From the NCBI GenBank assembly GCA_963969595.1, contig OZ018412.1, positions 5,086,501-5,150,500 on the forward strand: 64,000 nucleotides of DNA, in the 5' to 3' direction. A model generated the notes under the pieces. It was not told the DNA's origin. It did no database searches and worked only from the letters and a program-made list of their open reading frames with translations. Origin of the DNA: Neckera pumila. Taxonomy: Eukaryota > Streptophyta > Bryopsida > Hypnales > Neckeraceae. The position numbers were made by a program, and so were the translations under genes. Below, in pieces: positions 47,391 to 59,787 of the stretch; position 1 is the first letter of the stretch; each line of letters starts with the position of its first letter.

Positions 47391-50300
47391 TTGTAAATCT
47401 GGATTTTTAAAAATATTTAAATTGTGGTGGTTTGGGTTTGCTTGTCATCTTGTCACTTTCTTCTGCTATCCACTCAATAGACAACTCAGTGAAGTCCTTA
47501 TTGTAGAACCTTTCTAAACTTGCAAATAGTATTTTAGTTGTAGCTAGATCAGATCACAGAATATTACAATCCACCCACAAACTGTCTCAAGGACTAGAGT
47601 AGTGTATGCAGATGGAAGAATGACAACCTCAGATGATGTTTGTGTATAGGACAAGCATGGTGGGCATATTGGTCTTGACTTGAAAGCAAACCCTAATTCA
47701 AACCCAATTACTACTTCTTCATGCACTCAAGCTATTGGAGTGGTGATGCAATGTCCTTTTGAAGAGTGAGAATGTGATTCATGATAACTTGCATGGCAAT
47801 GTGGAGTGACAATAAGGAGTTTGTTCTATATGAAGCACTTCCCAAATTAGCTTCAAGTATCTCATATCGTGAGTTAATTTAGCACCAAATTGGAAAAGCA
47901 AGTCTAAGCATATAGCTAGATTGTAGATATTAGAACAAATGGAAGCCTTGTAGGAGGAAATTTTAGGTTTTGGCACCTTGAACTTGATGCCTACAACTTC
48001 GTCATATCTCAATAAGTTAGTTGAGTCAAGAGAGTGAAGCAGCTATTTAAAGGGTAGCTTGGTGAGTTGAAGATTGTCAAGCAAATTCGGTTATGAGTGA
48101 GACACATTTCTCTTGGCAACAAGCTAGTCTTGTTGCAAAGGACATGATTAGATTTGAAGTGGAGAATTTGTTATTTTTTGGCAATTTGATGATCCCTTTT
48201 GCAGCTATGAGGAATACTTCAAAATTCCGTTGGTAGTGTATATTTGGATTTAGAATGAAGATCCCAAGTTCAGTTCAATTACATAAATTTTTGAGAGTGT
48301 ACTTCATGCCTAAGAAAAAGGCCAATTTTTAAATCTCTTGATGCAACTTTGTTGAAAGTTTGTTTCTAAATCTGGTGCCATGAGAAGTGCAATCATAATT
48401 AGTTCAATTTTCACTACAAAATTTGTGTGACGAATCAATTTTTAGACCTAGGATAATCATTGGACCTAACCGGTGGACATGAAAGGAATTGTGGACATCA
48501 AGATCTCACTTTTTGGTCAATTAGATGGTGCAACAACAGTTAGCGAGGTTACATAACCCTCTCGTATTTTGGAGAACCATAAAGTTACACTTCAATAGGA
48601 CAATCAACAATAAATGTTTCATGAGCCACGTTCAAGCATGCTATGCTTTTTTTCCTATATATTTCTCACAATTGTTAATGCCATCTTAGCAAAAAAATTC
48701 TCATATTTCTTTATGCGAGGTAAGCAACAAGGGTACGGTTGCATGATGGGGCAACCACCTACAAATTGTGCTCTTAATTTGGTTCCATGAAACAAATCGA
48801 CTTAGATGCTTACCTAGAAGTCAATGGAAACGCACCAATTTATGAACTTCAAAACACCATTGGGTGGAAGTCCTGGTAGGGTTTCTAGAGTAGACTCGTG
48901 TGGCCAAAATCCTCAAGTTTTTTTCGTGGTTACTTATAATTGAGTGATATATATATATATCACATGGCAGCTACTGTCTAGATAGGAGTATCTATGATGT
49001 CAATTTTTGCAGTAGATTTGCGTTGAGCAAAATATATGTGATATATACTCCAGTTTGAAACCGAGAATTCGCAAGTATTGAAGGTGGTGACTTGGAACAT
49101 TTCCCACTTACGGTTTGGGGAAAGAATCCCCACCCTCGACACATTTGTAATCTTCAGCAATGCCCGTTTCTTTGAAGCTTGAAAATTTGGTTTGACCTGG
49201 AATATTGACTAGTACTGAACTGGTGATCCTGCCTCAGCAACCTTTCTGTGCTTGGAAGATGCATTTTGTTGCTATTATCGCGTCGAACTCATATTATTAT
49301 ATTGCTCAGGCACGCAAGTGATTGCTTTACCTTCGTCACGCTGAGGGCCCTCCCAACGTTGAAACCAAGCCTTGATATATTCGACCTAAGAAATTTTGCA
49401 TCAGGAGGCCCGAGAAGTCCCTGTCCCTGGGCTCCCACTTGAAGACGTTTTGTTCCACACTTGCACGAAACATCAACTGTGCACGATGACAGCTCTACTA
49501 CCGGTGTATATATGCTATAAAAAAAATTAAAAAAAAAGCATCCTGTTGGCTTATACTCTGAATCTTGATACGGCTAACTTTGTCCACACTGATGACCAAG
49601 TACTTGGAGCTCAAGTACAAAGTGTGCAACGGTTCCTCAGTCTAACGAGGCGGTGCTAAATTTTCGTGTGGCATTTGATGAATGGCCTTGGTAAAATTGA
49701 AGAAGTCTGTATGACGGTAACCGAGAAACTTAGATAAAGGCGACTTCCCATTCCTCACTTGGTACTACAGGCAGCATGCAATTCTCCTGATGGAAGCTGT
49801 AAGTGAACTCAGTTAACAGACGTCGATGGAAATGAAGGTGGTTCAGTAGTCGTCCATCACAGCCTATCTCACCCAAAATCTGCCGGCCTCATCAAGCAAG
49901 GCAGGCCTGACTCATCAGGAGGCTGGGATGTATTTTGCTACTTTATGCAAGCCAGCTCCGGCCGTCCCCTTATCATGAGAAAGAATCAGCATCGCCAATG
50001 ATGACTGTGTACGTGTCTAGCTACCCGGATAGAGCTGCAAAGCACGGGTGGGATACACGTTTCGGGGGGGTGGCCGAGTTGACAGTTTCTCCGCCCTGGA
50101 TGCCACCAACTCAAGGCGGGCAGAGGGCTACAGCAGTTCAGGAGGTTAGTAGTTGGGACTTTGGTGTGGAGACTTGGACGGACGATCTGACTCTCGATTC
50201 GCAACAAGGAATTGGAGACCGTTGGTCTTCTTCTACAATGAGCACTAGAACTGAAGAAACATGCGGAGTCTGTTTTTGTGGTCCTCTGTAGAAGAAGAAG

Positions 50301-51192
50301 AAGAAGAGTAACTCTGTATCTAAGTCATGTGGGCTTAGGTAGCGGGGGCTATCCTTAGTGCCTTCTTTCAGAGGTAGATGGTCATGTGTAAACCAAGGAA
50401 ACGATCCATGATGAGAAGGCCTACATGATAATTTAGAACACTTATGGATCTTAGGGTTAGGATTTAGGGCAACACCTAAAAGTGACACTTTTTTGGTACC
50501 ACTACCCTAAAAGATCAAATGACCAAACAAATTTGATCTCGTGATGACCTTTAGGTTGGAATTAGTAAAGTCAATTTTTGAAGTGACCTTTGGGATTTTG
50601 TATTGGCATATATTTGATCCACTTTGCAACCAGGGAGTGCCTTTGAAGCACAATAACTAAAATTGAATGTTCAAGCCTATACCAAAATGGCTGAATGAAG
50701 CCAAGACAAAAATAGTGAATTGAAATGAAGACAAGATTGGTAGAATGAAGCTAGGACAAAAATGGTGAAATGAATTGGGTGAAAATAAGGAAAGCTTGAA
50801 GTTACGAGACTAAAATTAAAGATCATAGTGTCTTTTAAATTGAGGAAGTTCAAATTTTCTTGACGGAACCAGTGAGAACCTTTGGGTTCAAATAATTTAT
50901 AACCAAGGATGGAAGACCTTGAAATTTTTTTCTTAAAAATATGAGAGTTGAAAGATTCTTAAGCCAACCAACAAGTTTTGACTAAGGTCTTTGTATTGAC
51001 AAATATAGGGTCTAATGCCAACTATTGATCACACCTCCATTGTTTACCATAGCAAGTTTATAGTTAACAAGACTTTTATATCAATTGAAGCCTATGAATT
51101 CATAATTTCAAACTTCGTTTGCCTATGAAACTACCTATGAATGTGATTTTATTTTATTTTATTTTTATAGATGTGATTACATGTCTTCTATT
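47391..51192. other. Long gene-free stretch
   Basis: A perfect GTGATATATATATATATCAC palindrome lies near 48,942-48,962. A GAA microsatellite is at ~50,290-50,308. A GC-richer patch at 49,200-50,300 holds a 118-codon frame (49935-50291, +) without recognisable domains. Nothing else is supported. Confidence 0.4.
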
Positions 51193-52678
51193 AACCCCTA
51201 AAGGACCATTTGTCCGTTTGGAGGACATATGCGATTCCGAGTAGGTACCTACGGCTGAATTTTTATCCTGATTTTTTGAAACTTTTTTGAAGACAAAAAT
51301 ATTGATTATCTTTGTGGAAATATAATTATTTTTTCAATTGGTGCCCGGAAACAAAGGTCATGCCCAAAACATCTCAAAACAACGGAGAAGGGGAAAGAGG
51401 GGATAGCCAAAAAATAAATCAAAAATTTGAATTTCTTTTTAAATATTTTTCTCATAGATAATAGATTATATTTTCTTTTCTATATGGAATGCTTTGATTC
51501 ATTCCATTTGGATTTGTGATGGGAAAGTTATAGACAATCTTGTTTTGTGAGCAATTAGAGCATCTTCTTGAAAAATTAACTTGTAGGGTTCAATTCAAAA
51601 TGCAATTTTTACAATTTAAAAAAAAAATTCAACATGGTTTAATTTTCTTGCTAGAACAATCTCAATGTTGGATTTAGTGAATTTTAATTCCATTTTGGAA
51701 ATATGATTAATTTTCATTTTGCTTCTATCTCGTACCTTCTTCTATTTAACAATTATTTTAAGAATAAAAATTAAGTTTTTTTGCAAAAGATTAAAGGTAA
51801 GAAGGTTTGAAGTCAAATAATCTAGTCCTGCAATGTGCTAAAAAATTATTTTTTTCACTTTCAACGCAGATATCTTGCAATCTGTGGTAAAAAAAAAGTA
51901 ATTTTTTCTACATGTTCTCATACTAGTTAGGTGTAAGATCCTACGCTTAGATGTGCAAAAAATTTGAAAAGTTTTTCCTATATTATATTATTATGTAGAA
52001 CATCATGGTGCAAATTTTTATACCGTATATTTTGAAATTAGAAAATCACCATTCCATGGTTATAGACTTGAAATCCAAATTATCAGAAAATTCCATTGAC
52101 GAACTTAACTCCTAAAGGAGTATGAGTTCAGATTTTGAACAATGAATGAACTTAAACATCCAAAATTCATCAAAATGCATTTTTTCATCCATCAATTTTG
52201 TTTGAAGATTTTTACATTAGTTCCTTAACATTCGTATGGTTCAAATCATGAAAACTTTGCTTTGCAAATATTCTGTAAATTGAAAGGTATTGGGAGGTCT
52301 AGCCTCAGAATGTAACTTTTTTAGTTCAAAAAATGATCCTTCAAAAATGACTATCAAAAAATCAAATATAAATCTTTAAAAATCAATATAATTAGAAGTC
52401 AATAATTTGAATTTATAGGACAAAAATTCTCTTAAAAATCATAAATGTTCAATCCACATTGATTTTAGAAGGAATTTCCAATTTCTGGCTTCAAATTTTA
52501 TTGAAAAATATTGGTATACATTTTTGTTAACCTAACCGTATGGATGTGATTTATAAATAGCATTTTACAACTATTTTTTAGGAGTCATCATTAAAATATT
52601 CTTCCAAGTTGCATTTTATAATAGATCTTCACAATTTTGGAATCTAGACACCCCTCCGATCCTTTAGGAGTTAAGGTT
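51193..52678. repeat. AT-rich segment with TTAACCCCTAAAGGA-type inverted ends
   Basis: The left end TTAACCCCTAAAGGACCA and the right end GATCCTTTAGGAGTTAAGG are inverted copies of the terminal motif seen in the dispersed AT-rich repeats. A further internal motif TTAACTCCTAAAGGA lies at ~52,106. The interior has no gene. Boundaries rest only on this motif. Confidence 0.35.
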
Positions 52679-52865
52679 GATTTAGCCCATTTTTTGGAGT
52701 GACCTTTTGGATTTTTGTATTGACAAATATAGGATCTTCTTTGTGACCATAGGATCTATTTGAAGCCATAGCTAAAAAAATGGTAAAATGAAGCCAACAA
52801 GCCAAAAATGAAAATAATGGAATTTTAGAAACTACAACAAAAATAATGAATTTTGAAGTTCATTA

Positions 52866-53113
52866 GAGTTATTCATAAAAAAACCTAGTTTGGAGGGGAC
52901 TTTTTCACAAATTTCCTCTGACGGTTTAGGCCCTGCAGGCAACCACAACCTTGCAAGCAAAGTCCAGATGAAACTTATTTTTGGTCGATTTGGGCGCAAA
53001 AGAAAGTTTGATACCCACTTTTGTATTGGATGCGCCCGACTTATTGCCCAAAACCTGCTTTTCACAAAACTACGGGGTTTAAACCCCGGTTTTGGGTACT
53101 TTACGAATAACTC
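52866..53113 (+). mobile_element. TA-flanked MITE with GAGTTATTC...GAATAACTC ends, copy 2
   Basis: Reverse-oriented relative of 47148-47388, with the same ends and TA on both sides (52864-52865 and 53114-53115). The plus-strand 79-codon frame aligns with the frame of copy 1 (RFGRKRKFD, FTKL, LNP, FGYFTNNSIT), with a 3-residue length difference. Confidence 0.75.
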
Positions 53114-53250
53114 TATTACATTACTATAATTTTGAAGCCTACAAAGAAATGGTATTTTCAAATGAGGGAGTTAAAAAAATTTCTTTGAGAACCAATAGAA
53201 ACCTTTGAGGTTCAATAATTTCCAAAACCAAAGCCTAAAGAATTTGGAAT

Positions 53251-53905
53251 TTAACTCCTAAAGGACCAAACTATATTTTTTTTGGCAATATAACAAGTTT
53301 GGGTAGTTTATTACAAATAAAAATTTTATTTTATCTTTTTGAAATTTTCATTGCACATGTGGTCAAAGGTAGCTCTAAGGCGCAGCAATTTTCATATCTT
53401 TTGAATACATTGTTAAAAAGCTATTGTATGATATGTAGTTTCTTTCTCAACTTAAGCAACTTGGGAAGATAAAAAATCACTTTTTTTGGAAAAAAAATTG
53501 AGCTCGGTTTTCTAGATTTTTGTATACATGGAAAGCTTCAAATAATTTCATTTTGATTAATGAAATGAAAGAATGAGGTATTTTAGTTTGGGGGCAATTA
53601 TGACATCTCTACTCTAAAATAAACTTTGAAGTCCTTTATTTAACTCAATCTTCGATGTTTTTTGAAAAAAATCACAGGATGTATATTGAATATTATTCCC
53701 TCCATCCCAAAATGATCTTCATGTAAGATGAAAGTTCTGGATTAAGGTGAAAATAACATTTAAATCTTTTGGAGGGAGCATTATACTAAAACATTACAAC
53801 CATTGGGATTGTCATTTTTCAATTCTATAACTAAATTTTTAACAATTTAGTTTTTTAAAGCATTCTCTATTTCTTTCAACCTACGATTTTTTAAGCATAT
53901 ATATG
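53251..53905 (-). repeat. Dispersed AT-rich repeat, copy 3 (partial, inverted)
   Basis: The reverse complement matches parts of copies 1 and 2, including the TATGACATCTCTACTCTAAA block, ACTTTGAAGTCCTTTATTTA and the TTCTATAACTAAATTTTTAA region. It begins at the terminal motif TTAACTCCTAAAGGACC. A patch within 53,695-53,790 (TTCCCTCCATCCCAAAATGA...GGAGGGAG) looks like a nested Stowaway-type insertion. Confidence 0.55.
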
Positions 53906-55259
53906 ATTTTCTTTTTCTTTTTTGAAATTTTTTATATGTATTCCCAACTTATTTATCAGCACATTATAGAAAGTTGCAAGTTGTAGGATCTACACATTTT
54001 GAGGTGAAATATTTGAAAGATGAAACCTAACCATTTGAAAAGAGTTGAAAATTATTCTTTTTGAAACCCAAGTTGTAAGGTTTCTTATTTTGAATTTTTA
54101 GGAGGGTGTAGCATAACAAGTTAACCAAAGGATCATTTAGGAGGTGATGGTTGGATTTGCTAAAAAATTAAATAGATGAAGATTTAGAGACTAGTATTTT
54201 GAAGTAGCTTTGGGCCTTTGAACATGAAAGAACTTCATATATTTATATATACATGTATATATATATGTGAGAGAGTTGAAAGGATCTAGTTTGCAACATG
54301 GGGTGAGATCTAAAAATAATTGAGTGTCTTTGTCAAGTAAAGGAGCCAAAAAAGTTTTTTGAGGGAACCCATAGAAACCTATAGGGTTCTAGTAATTTCC
54401 AAAACAAAGGCCATACAGATTTGGACTGGAATTTGGATTTGAAAATATGAGAGTTAAGAGGGTCTACTTTATATCAATAGGATTAAAATCTTTAGAATTT
54501 TCATATTGAAAACTATTGAGCTCAACAATGGCTATTGGTCAATGTACACCTCCAAAATACAATATAATGAGTTTACAATTGCTAAAACTTCCATGTCAAC
54601 TAATGTCTAAAAACTTTTAACCCATACCTATAATGCGACATGGGTATTTATTTTTTGGTCATGTGATTATTTGTTATTTGTTATTTGTAAAAATTTCACA
54701 TATTTTTGGAAACATTTGAAATTTGAAACTAAAAAAGAATTCATATCAAATGCAATATATGCTCAAAAAAAATTTATTGGGAAGAAGATTGCAACAAACT
54801 TTAGGATATATAATTTGAACACCTCATAAATAAATCATGAATTTTCAAAATTTTGTCTTTAAGTATACCAAAAACCAATGCTAGGCTCTTTGGAACTCTC
54901 ATCAATTTTGAAATTTTGATTGGATACATCTTAATTAATCATTATCTATTTTTTTGTGACGCTTCTTGGTCCAAATGTAGGAGCCACATTTTTTGATAGT
55001 ATTAATTATGAGTGTACAAACCTTAGTGAAAGTATGAGGGGTGCAAGTAAGTTAAATGCATCTAATTGTGGTATTTTTTTTAAGAACATCCTTGTTGGAG
55101 TGAATAATGACCAAGTAAAAAATTATTCTTTAGCATAATAAGTTTGAACCAAGGGAAGCACGCTAGCACGGAAGTCGGAAGTAGAAATTAGAAATTGACA
55201 AAAGTAGAAATTTCAATTGTATCCATCTTCCACTAGAAGGAATCCATATTTTTGTGACA
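53906..55259. other. AT-rich gene-free stretch
   Basis: Contains a TATA-rich microsatellite at ~54,236-54,268. Nothing recognisable otherwise. Confidence 0.4.
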
Positions 55260-55695
55260 AGCCTCAGAGATGCTCGGGACGTCTATTTGAACATGAGCCG
55301 TGTGCCCGTGTCAACATGGTTATCAAAAAAATGCGGCAAGATTGACAAGCCAAAAAAGTGAAAAATTTCAAAAAACGTGATGTGATTTGAAGAAGATTTT
55401 GGAGGACATCTTCCAGAACATAGAGCTTGAAGGTTATGAGAGGTTGTCATGTGGCTGCCATCTTGCATCCACATCGGCGCCAATCGGGCAGGCAATGCCA
55501 TATAAATAATTTTTTCATCCAATCCCTTAGTGACGTGGATGATGACGCCAAAGGTGCATTGTACTTGGGTCCTATCTATTTTGACATCTGCTGTGACACA
55601 CACATGTTTTTTGAAACATCAAAAGTGACGTGAAATTAATTTTTTTAGGATGTCAACTTAGTTGAATAGACGTTTTTTGAGATGCTTTTTCATAC
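55260..55695. repeat. GC-richer segment with weak terminal inverted repeats
   Basis: AGATGCTCGGGACGTCTATT near the left end resembles the inverted right end (GCATCTCAAAAAACGTCTAT). The interior is clearly less AT-rich than both sides and has overlapping frames on both strands (68 and 106 codons) without known domains. Possibly a diverged DNA transposon derivative. Confidence 0.3.
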
Positions 55696-55714
55696 ATCAA
55701 AATTGATATACTCT

Positions 55715-55915
55715 ATAGACAATACAACATACAGAATACACAATACATAATGTACTATATATAATACAATATATACAAACCATATACCATATACAGTACA
55801 ACATACATTATACACCATACAAATACATTATATGCCATATATAATATAATATACATAATACGCCATATATATTACATTGTACATTGAAAATATACCAAAC
55901 ATTATAATTATAATA
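55715..55915. repeat. Degenerate ATAC/ATAT microsatellite
   Basis: About 200 bp of interrupted ATACA, ATATA and CATATA words with almost no G. This is simple-sequence DNA. Confidence 0.75.
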
Positions 55916-58900
55916 CACCGTGTTTAACAATCATACTGCATGGCTTCAAATGCCTTCTATTTTGATTATTTGCATAAGAAGATAGGTTAATTATTCTAGT
56001 GGGGAGGTAGGAGGGGAGACAAATCTTATGGAATATAGAAAACTTAGGATCTTTAACTCCTCACCAAATTTTACATAGTTTTAAGTCTAACTTAAAGTGT
56101 TGTAGTTTTTGCATCTGATGTCCGATTTCAATAAAACTTGTTGGAAAATTTGGTCTCTTTCTTCTAGTTTGTGTGGTAAAATTTTCAAATCAATACAAGA
56201 TGTACATATTTCTTGGAAGCCAATCAAAGTTCACAGATTCAATTTAAATTCACCAAACTGCATTTGATGGCTGCAACTTTGAGGGCTTGTATCTCCTTCA
56301 TCCAATGTTTGTTTTAAAAAAAAATTGTCACATTTATTCATCTTAAAGTCTAATTATTGTGGTAAAATTTTCATATCAATCCAAATTCTTTTGAATTTTT
56401 GTGACCATTTCAAAGTTCAAAATCTTGACATTTTTTGGATTACAGTGAACTTTGGCAGCTTGCATCTTCTTCATGCAATGTCAATTTCTAATAAAAAAAT
56501 TGAAAAGTTGCGCATACTAGTCTAGTTTGTGTGCCTAAATGAGTGATTGAGAAGCATTCTCGTAGGAGGTTCCCCCTTAGATGTGATTTTTGCAACTTTC
56601 CTTAACTTGCTATTTTTTGACATTTCAAAGCCATTTTGCAGACATAATGAGTCAATTGAATGATATTTTCTTTCACCAATGTATTTGTGTGCTGGTTTTA
56701 AATCACTTCTTAGTTAAAAAAAATTTCATTTGATTAGGTTTAGAAACCAAATTTCACCTCCAAAAGTGTTGCTAGGAAAATTTTAGCATTCTTTTTCAAC
56801 ACTAAATCATTGTAATCTTGCAATCCATGTAGCCAAATGACTCCAAATTTGATTAATGCCATCTACAACACAGACACTATAAGATTGGAGGGTTGAAACT
56901 CTATAACTTATAGACATTTAGGTCTGGAACACTTCAAAAGCAATAATGTTTTGAATCCCAAAAGGCCTTGGGCTTTGAGGCTGGGATTAATGTACTTGTA
57001 CTTAACAGTTGATTAAAAACTAAAAATGATCAGTGCAAAAATTTTAAAGTAAGATGATTAGAAGCCCAAATTTATAGTAAAACAAGGTACCCTTAAACCT
57101 TCACTTTAAATGCAAATATCTTGCAATGTATGCAAGCTCAGTTCTTTAAGTATCTTCCATATATTTATATATTAGTCTAGTAGAAGATCCTAGGGTGAGT
57201 GTTAGCAACACCTATACTATTTATTGCAATTTCTAACAATAGTCATGATTCTTTTTAGAAACCTTTCAAATGAAATTAAAAAAAAAAATTATAAATTTGA
57301 ATGTACACACCATTAAGATAAAAGAATCTACTAAAGAAAAAGGTCAAGAGAACTAGAATAGTGCAAAATTTCAAGAAAATATATACTTTGAAGTTTCCAT
57401 TATTATAAAATAGGAATAAAATAAAATAAAAATAAAAATAATTGATTATTTATAACAACTCTATATAGATGCGCATTCATCAAAAGAGACACCAAAATAA
57501 TTTCCGTACATGTTTCAAAATCCAAGCTACAAGAAGCTTACTTTGTAGACTTCCACAACACACTACATAGAATAATATATTTCTAGAATTGGTTTACACA
57601 ATAGATATAAGTCTATTAGAAGACAATGTCCTCCAAATTTTGATTCCAAATTTATTTTCTTCAATACTAAATGGTAGCAAAATCTCCAAATTGGCAAGTG
57701 TGGCATAAAAGTTGGTACTATTTGTGGACAATATTACATTTCTAAAAATTCCAAAAAAAAGAATCAAGCTGTATAATAGTCATTTGTACCTTGCTTTTAA
57801 ACCTTGAATCATTTATAGCCAGAACCTAAAGTTATGGCCAAAAAATACAAAAACATATAGGATGTAATGCAAAATAGGATAGGTGCAATCACCCCTTATG
57901 GTTAGATATGCCCAAAAATGAATTATAATTTTTTTATAGTTTGCAATTGGCATGGCAATTTCCAATGGTATTTTGTAGAAAGAAGGTCTTGCAACTCTAG
58001 GTGTCAAAGACAATATTACATTACTAAAAATTCAATTCCACAAGTAAGTTGCAAGAATTTATACAAGAAAAATTCCAGAATCTAGTAAAACTAGAAATTC
58101 ATGTGATGCAATATATAATTTGTACAAGAGAAAATCCAAACATCTATACAAAAGCATACTTTGTGAATGACATATAGGAAATACAAGAACAATACAAACA
58201 CGTAGCTAACCCATTGTTAGTATAGAAAGCACAATGAATTCTATCATTGAGAATACGCTTTTTGTTCTATATCTTGTAAACCGTACAATAGCACACTATA
58301 GTATATAGTAATGGCATAACATTAATAAACAAAAGATATGAGAATAAAATAGTTGGACAAAATAGAATGTGAAGGGGGAACTACTACCTCTATAAATGTG
58401 GAAGGTATAAAGGCATAATTCCTTTGCATATTAGATTCTATTGAATTTATAAAATTGTAAAGGGTTGTTCAAATGAACCCTAGCCAAAATGATTTAGAAT
58501 TGCCCTATTGCATTGAATACAAGGACTTGTAGCAAAGAACTTGAGAAAATGTAATTAAATATGGATTTAAAATTTTATTAATTGTATTTCACAATGTATA
58601 TGTACAAAAATGTCTTAGTGAAAGTGATGGGAAAAAATGGAACATGCAACAATAACAAAATTTAATGTATAAATTCTACAAGTTTTGGGATGAAAAAAGA
58701 AAAGAAAATCATGTTCAAGAACCCAAATGTGATATTTATACACACTTTTCAGATTTGGAAATTAAAAAACATGTTGAATGCATTGGGGCAAAAGGGCGTG
58801 CAACTACAGTACATGTTGAAGGTAGATCAATCTACATTTTTGGAAATTGTCTCTTTATCTTGCTGTGAATTTAGCAAAGGACTTGGTATCCCAATTATAA

Positions 58901-59460
58901 GCTATAAAGGTGCATTCCAAGGTCAAAAATAGTTCTGCAATCATATTGCACAAGTATAGCAGCAATGGAAGAACTGCAATACACAATTTGAATACAATGA
59001 AAATAAGTGTCTATTTTTGCTAAGAATTGATTGCTTCAATATAATTTTTACAGCATATATTTGCTAAAGAGTTTCTAATACATGATGTAAATGTGAACTG
59101 CATGATTAAAAGTGAGCATACCACACACTAATTTGCATACGAAATCCAAAACTACTTAAACATATTTACAATTATGATGTGTGCATGAACAAATATTACT
59201 ACTTTTAGAGGGCACGCCAACAAATTCTATACTTCATTGTAAGTCCTAATTGAAAATGAGTGAAAAGTCGTTTCATCATCCATGCATGGAAGGTTTATTT
59301 CTAACACTTCCAAGCACTTGCCCTTTCCTTATGAATTTCAGAGTGGATTAGCCATTTCTCAGTAACTTCTAAGAATTTATCCATAGCGAAATCATTGGTC
59401 TTTGCCAATATGGCACTATCATGTTTTTTTGGATGTTGCAAATAATATGACTGTGTTTTT
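55916..59460. other. AT-rich gene-free stretch
   Basis: No recognisable protein. Two overlapping frames at 58,665-58,932 match nothing known to me. Confidence 0.4.
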
Positions 59461-59576
59461 AAAGATGTCTCCCTGAACATACTTTTTTTTTTTTATCTTG
59501 GCGCCGTTTTTCCACTAACATGCACACATTTTCTACAATGTTCACTACAATTATGCCGCTTACTAGCTTAGACTCT

Positions 59577-59660
59577 GAGACATCTTCCTGTCCGTGAAAA
59601 CATGCTGTGTTCTAACTGTGACATCCTCTTGTCTGCGAAAACATGCTGGTTTTTTTTCTG
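59577..59660 (+). repeat. Two direct ~42-bp repeats
   Basis: GACATCTTCCTGTCCGTGAA and GACATCCTCTTGTCTGCGAA, each followed by AACATGCTG, lie about 42 bp apart. The local GC is higher than in the surroundings. Confidence 0.6.
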
Positions 59661-59714
59661 CCATCACAAAATACGCGGGGTTCTTCTAGTATTCAAACCA
59701 ATCTTATATTTTCA

Positions 59715-59787
59715 ATCACAAATTAGTATTATAATTGGTACAAATTTGTAATACATAGTATGAGTTATTATAATACTAATCTGTGAT
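59715..59787. repeat. Inverted repeat with 21-bp arms
   Basis: ATCACAAATTAGTATTATAA pairs with TTATAATACTAATCTGTGAT with one mismatch, across a ~31-bp spacer. A possible small hairpin element or transcribed stem-loop. Confidence 0.6.

Noticed and set aside
49935..50291. 118-codon frame in a GC-richer patch
   Set aside because: No recognisable motif, and the opposite strand has comparable frames; not enough support for a gene.
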